Source of the DNA: Flavobacterium weaverense
GTDB taxonomy: Bacteria > Bacteroidota > Bacteroidia > Flavobacteriales > Flavobacteriaceae
NCBI RefSeq assembly: GCF_003688495.1
Contig: NZ_REFH01000009.1
Span: 656,143 to 720,142, forward strand
Length of the DNA: 64,000 nucleotides
Reading direction: 5' to 3'
The notes beneath the pieces are model-generated. The model ran no database searches. It was given only the letters and a program-made list of their open reading frames with translations, and had not been told where the DNA came from. Every line of letters starts with the position of its first letter. Position 1 is the stretch's first letter. Made by a program: the position numbers and the translations under genes. Positions 63,797 to 64,000 of the stretch are shown in pieces.

Positions 63797-63826
63797 AAAA
63801 ACCTTGACTCACAAGAATCAAGGTTT
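63797..63826 (-). terminator. Second terminator of the rRNA operon
   Basis: Minus-strand stem AAACCTTGA with TCAAGGTTT (63799-63825) followed by a U-run; downstream of the first rRNA-operon terminator. Confidence 0.65.
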
Positions 63827-63885
63827 CGAATAAATTTTAATGGTAAGGGTTGAATTAAATATAATTTCCCAACTTTTTATATAAC

Positions 63886-63920
63886 AAAAAACCCTATTCA
63901 AATATATGAATAGGGTTTTT
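63886..63920 (-). terminator. rRNA operon terminator
   Basis: Perfect stem AAAACCCTATTCA with TGAATAGGGTTTT, loop AATATA, U-run on the minus strand, directly after the 5S rRNA. Confidence 0.85.
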
Positions 63921-63923
63921 AAA

Positions 63924-64000
63924 GAAAGGCGACGACATACTCTCCCACATAACTGCAGTACCATCTGCGCAGGCGGGCTTAACTACTCTGTTCGGGAAGG
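63924..64000 (-). rRNA. rrf: 5S ribosomal RNA, 3' part
   Basis: The minus strand reads CCTTCCCGAACAGAGTAGTT, then AAGCCCGCCTGCGCAGATGG, then TACTGC and GTGGGAGAGTATGTCGTCGCC: the conserved loop B/C, loop E region and 3' stem of 5S rRNA. The 5' part lies beyond base 64000. The exact 3' end (63924-63926) is estimated. It marks the end of an rRNA operon that continues to the right. Confidence 0.95.

Noticed and set aside
1..64000. tRNA genes, CRISPR arrays, insertion sequences, prophage or secretion islands
   Set aside because: Looked for cloverleaf 3' CCA-type arms, transposase motifs (DDE), regular spacers and phage structural genes; none found. Only the 5S rRNA fragment at the right edge is an RNA gene.

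Overview
The window is chromosomal DNA from a member of the Bacteroidota, almost certainly a Flavobacteriaceae close to Flavobacterium. The reasons are: strong A+T richness; promoters of the Bacteroidota type (TAnnTTTG at -7, often followed by CA, sometimes with TTG about 20 bp upstream); paired TonB-dependent receptors and DUF4249/DUF5723 lipoprotein-type genes; a 7TMR-DISM hybrid histidine kinase; a cyclophilin-FKBP fusion; a PUR/DUF3276 protein; and a branched-chain/leucine-type amino acid dehydrogenase. It looks like ordinary core genome. I see no phage, insertion sequence, CRISPR array, tRNA gene or toxin-antitoxin module.

Layout. 1-5.5 kb: end of a GNAT gene, a serine-palmitoyltransferase-like enzyme, an NYN-LOTUS protein and a hybrid histidine kinase. 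5.6-17.3 kb: a membrane-anchored glutamate-synthase-domain protein, an ITP/XTP pyrophosphatase, a DEAD-box helicase with an arginine/glycine-rich tail, a 36-residue lysine-rich protein, guaB, a P-type ATPase and a lipoprotein/outer-membrane (DUF5723) pair. 17.3-20.7 kb: HMG-CoA lyase divergent from a SatD-DUF3307 operon preceded by three evenly spaced palindromes, then pyrD. 20.8-33.5 kb: pepT, nusB-yajC, leucine-type dehydrogenase, an ABC exporter, a PUR protein, a CsaA-like protein, a second glutamate-synthase-domain protein with an attenuator-like leader, a GreA/Rnk-like protein, the dual PPIase and an M3 peptidase. 33.8-47.9 kb: M14 peptidase, trmD, rplS, icd, a TonB receptor with its DUF4249 partner, thiamine pyrophosphokinase, rlmF and a second large TonB receptor. 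48-56.7 kb: uvrB, a TerB-like gene, dipeptide epimerase with an AONS-like enzyme, a DUF1456 gene, small enzymes and selO. 56.9-64 kb: sucC, lysA, a PafA-like phosphatase, a DUF6268-type barrel protein, a gene-poor stretch, and the 3' end of an rRNA operon (5S rRNA on the minus strand) running off the right edge.

Most genes are housekeeping: purine and pyrimidine synthesis (guaB, pyrD), TCA cycle (icd, sucC), lysine and cell-wall metabolism (lysA, dipeptide epimerase), translation and RNA (trmD, rplS, rlmF, nusB, DEAD-box helicase), and peptide use (pepT, M3, M14). The most interesting material is regulatory. First, the SatD-DUF3307 operon has a very regular triple operator, and its first protein looks like a diverged cyclase-type domain fused to a helix-turn-helix. 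Second, the leader of the second glutamate-synthase-domain gene carries a short ORF whose stop codon abuts a terminator-like hairpin. Third, rplS has a structured leader, and a repeat-like element lies upstream of the thiamine pyrophosphokinase gene. All family assignments were made by eye from motifs; no database search was possible.
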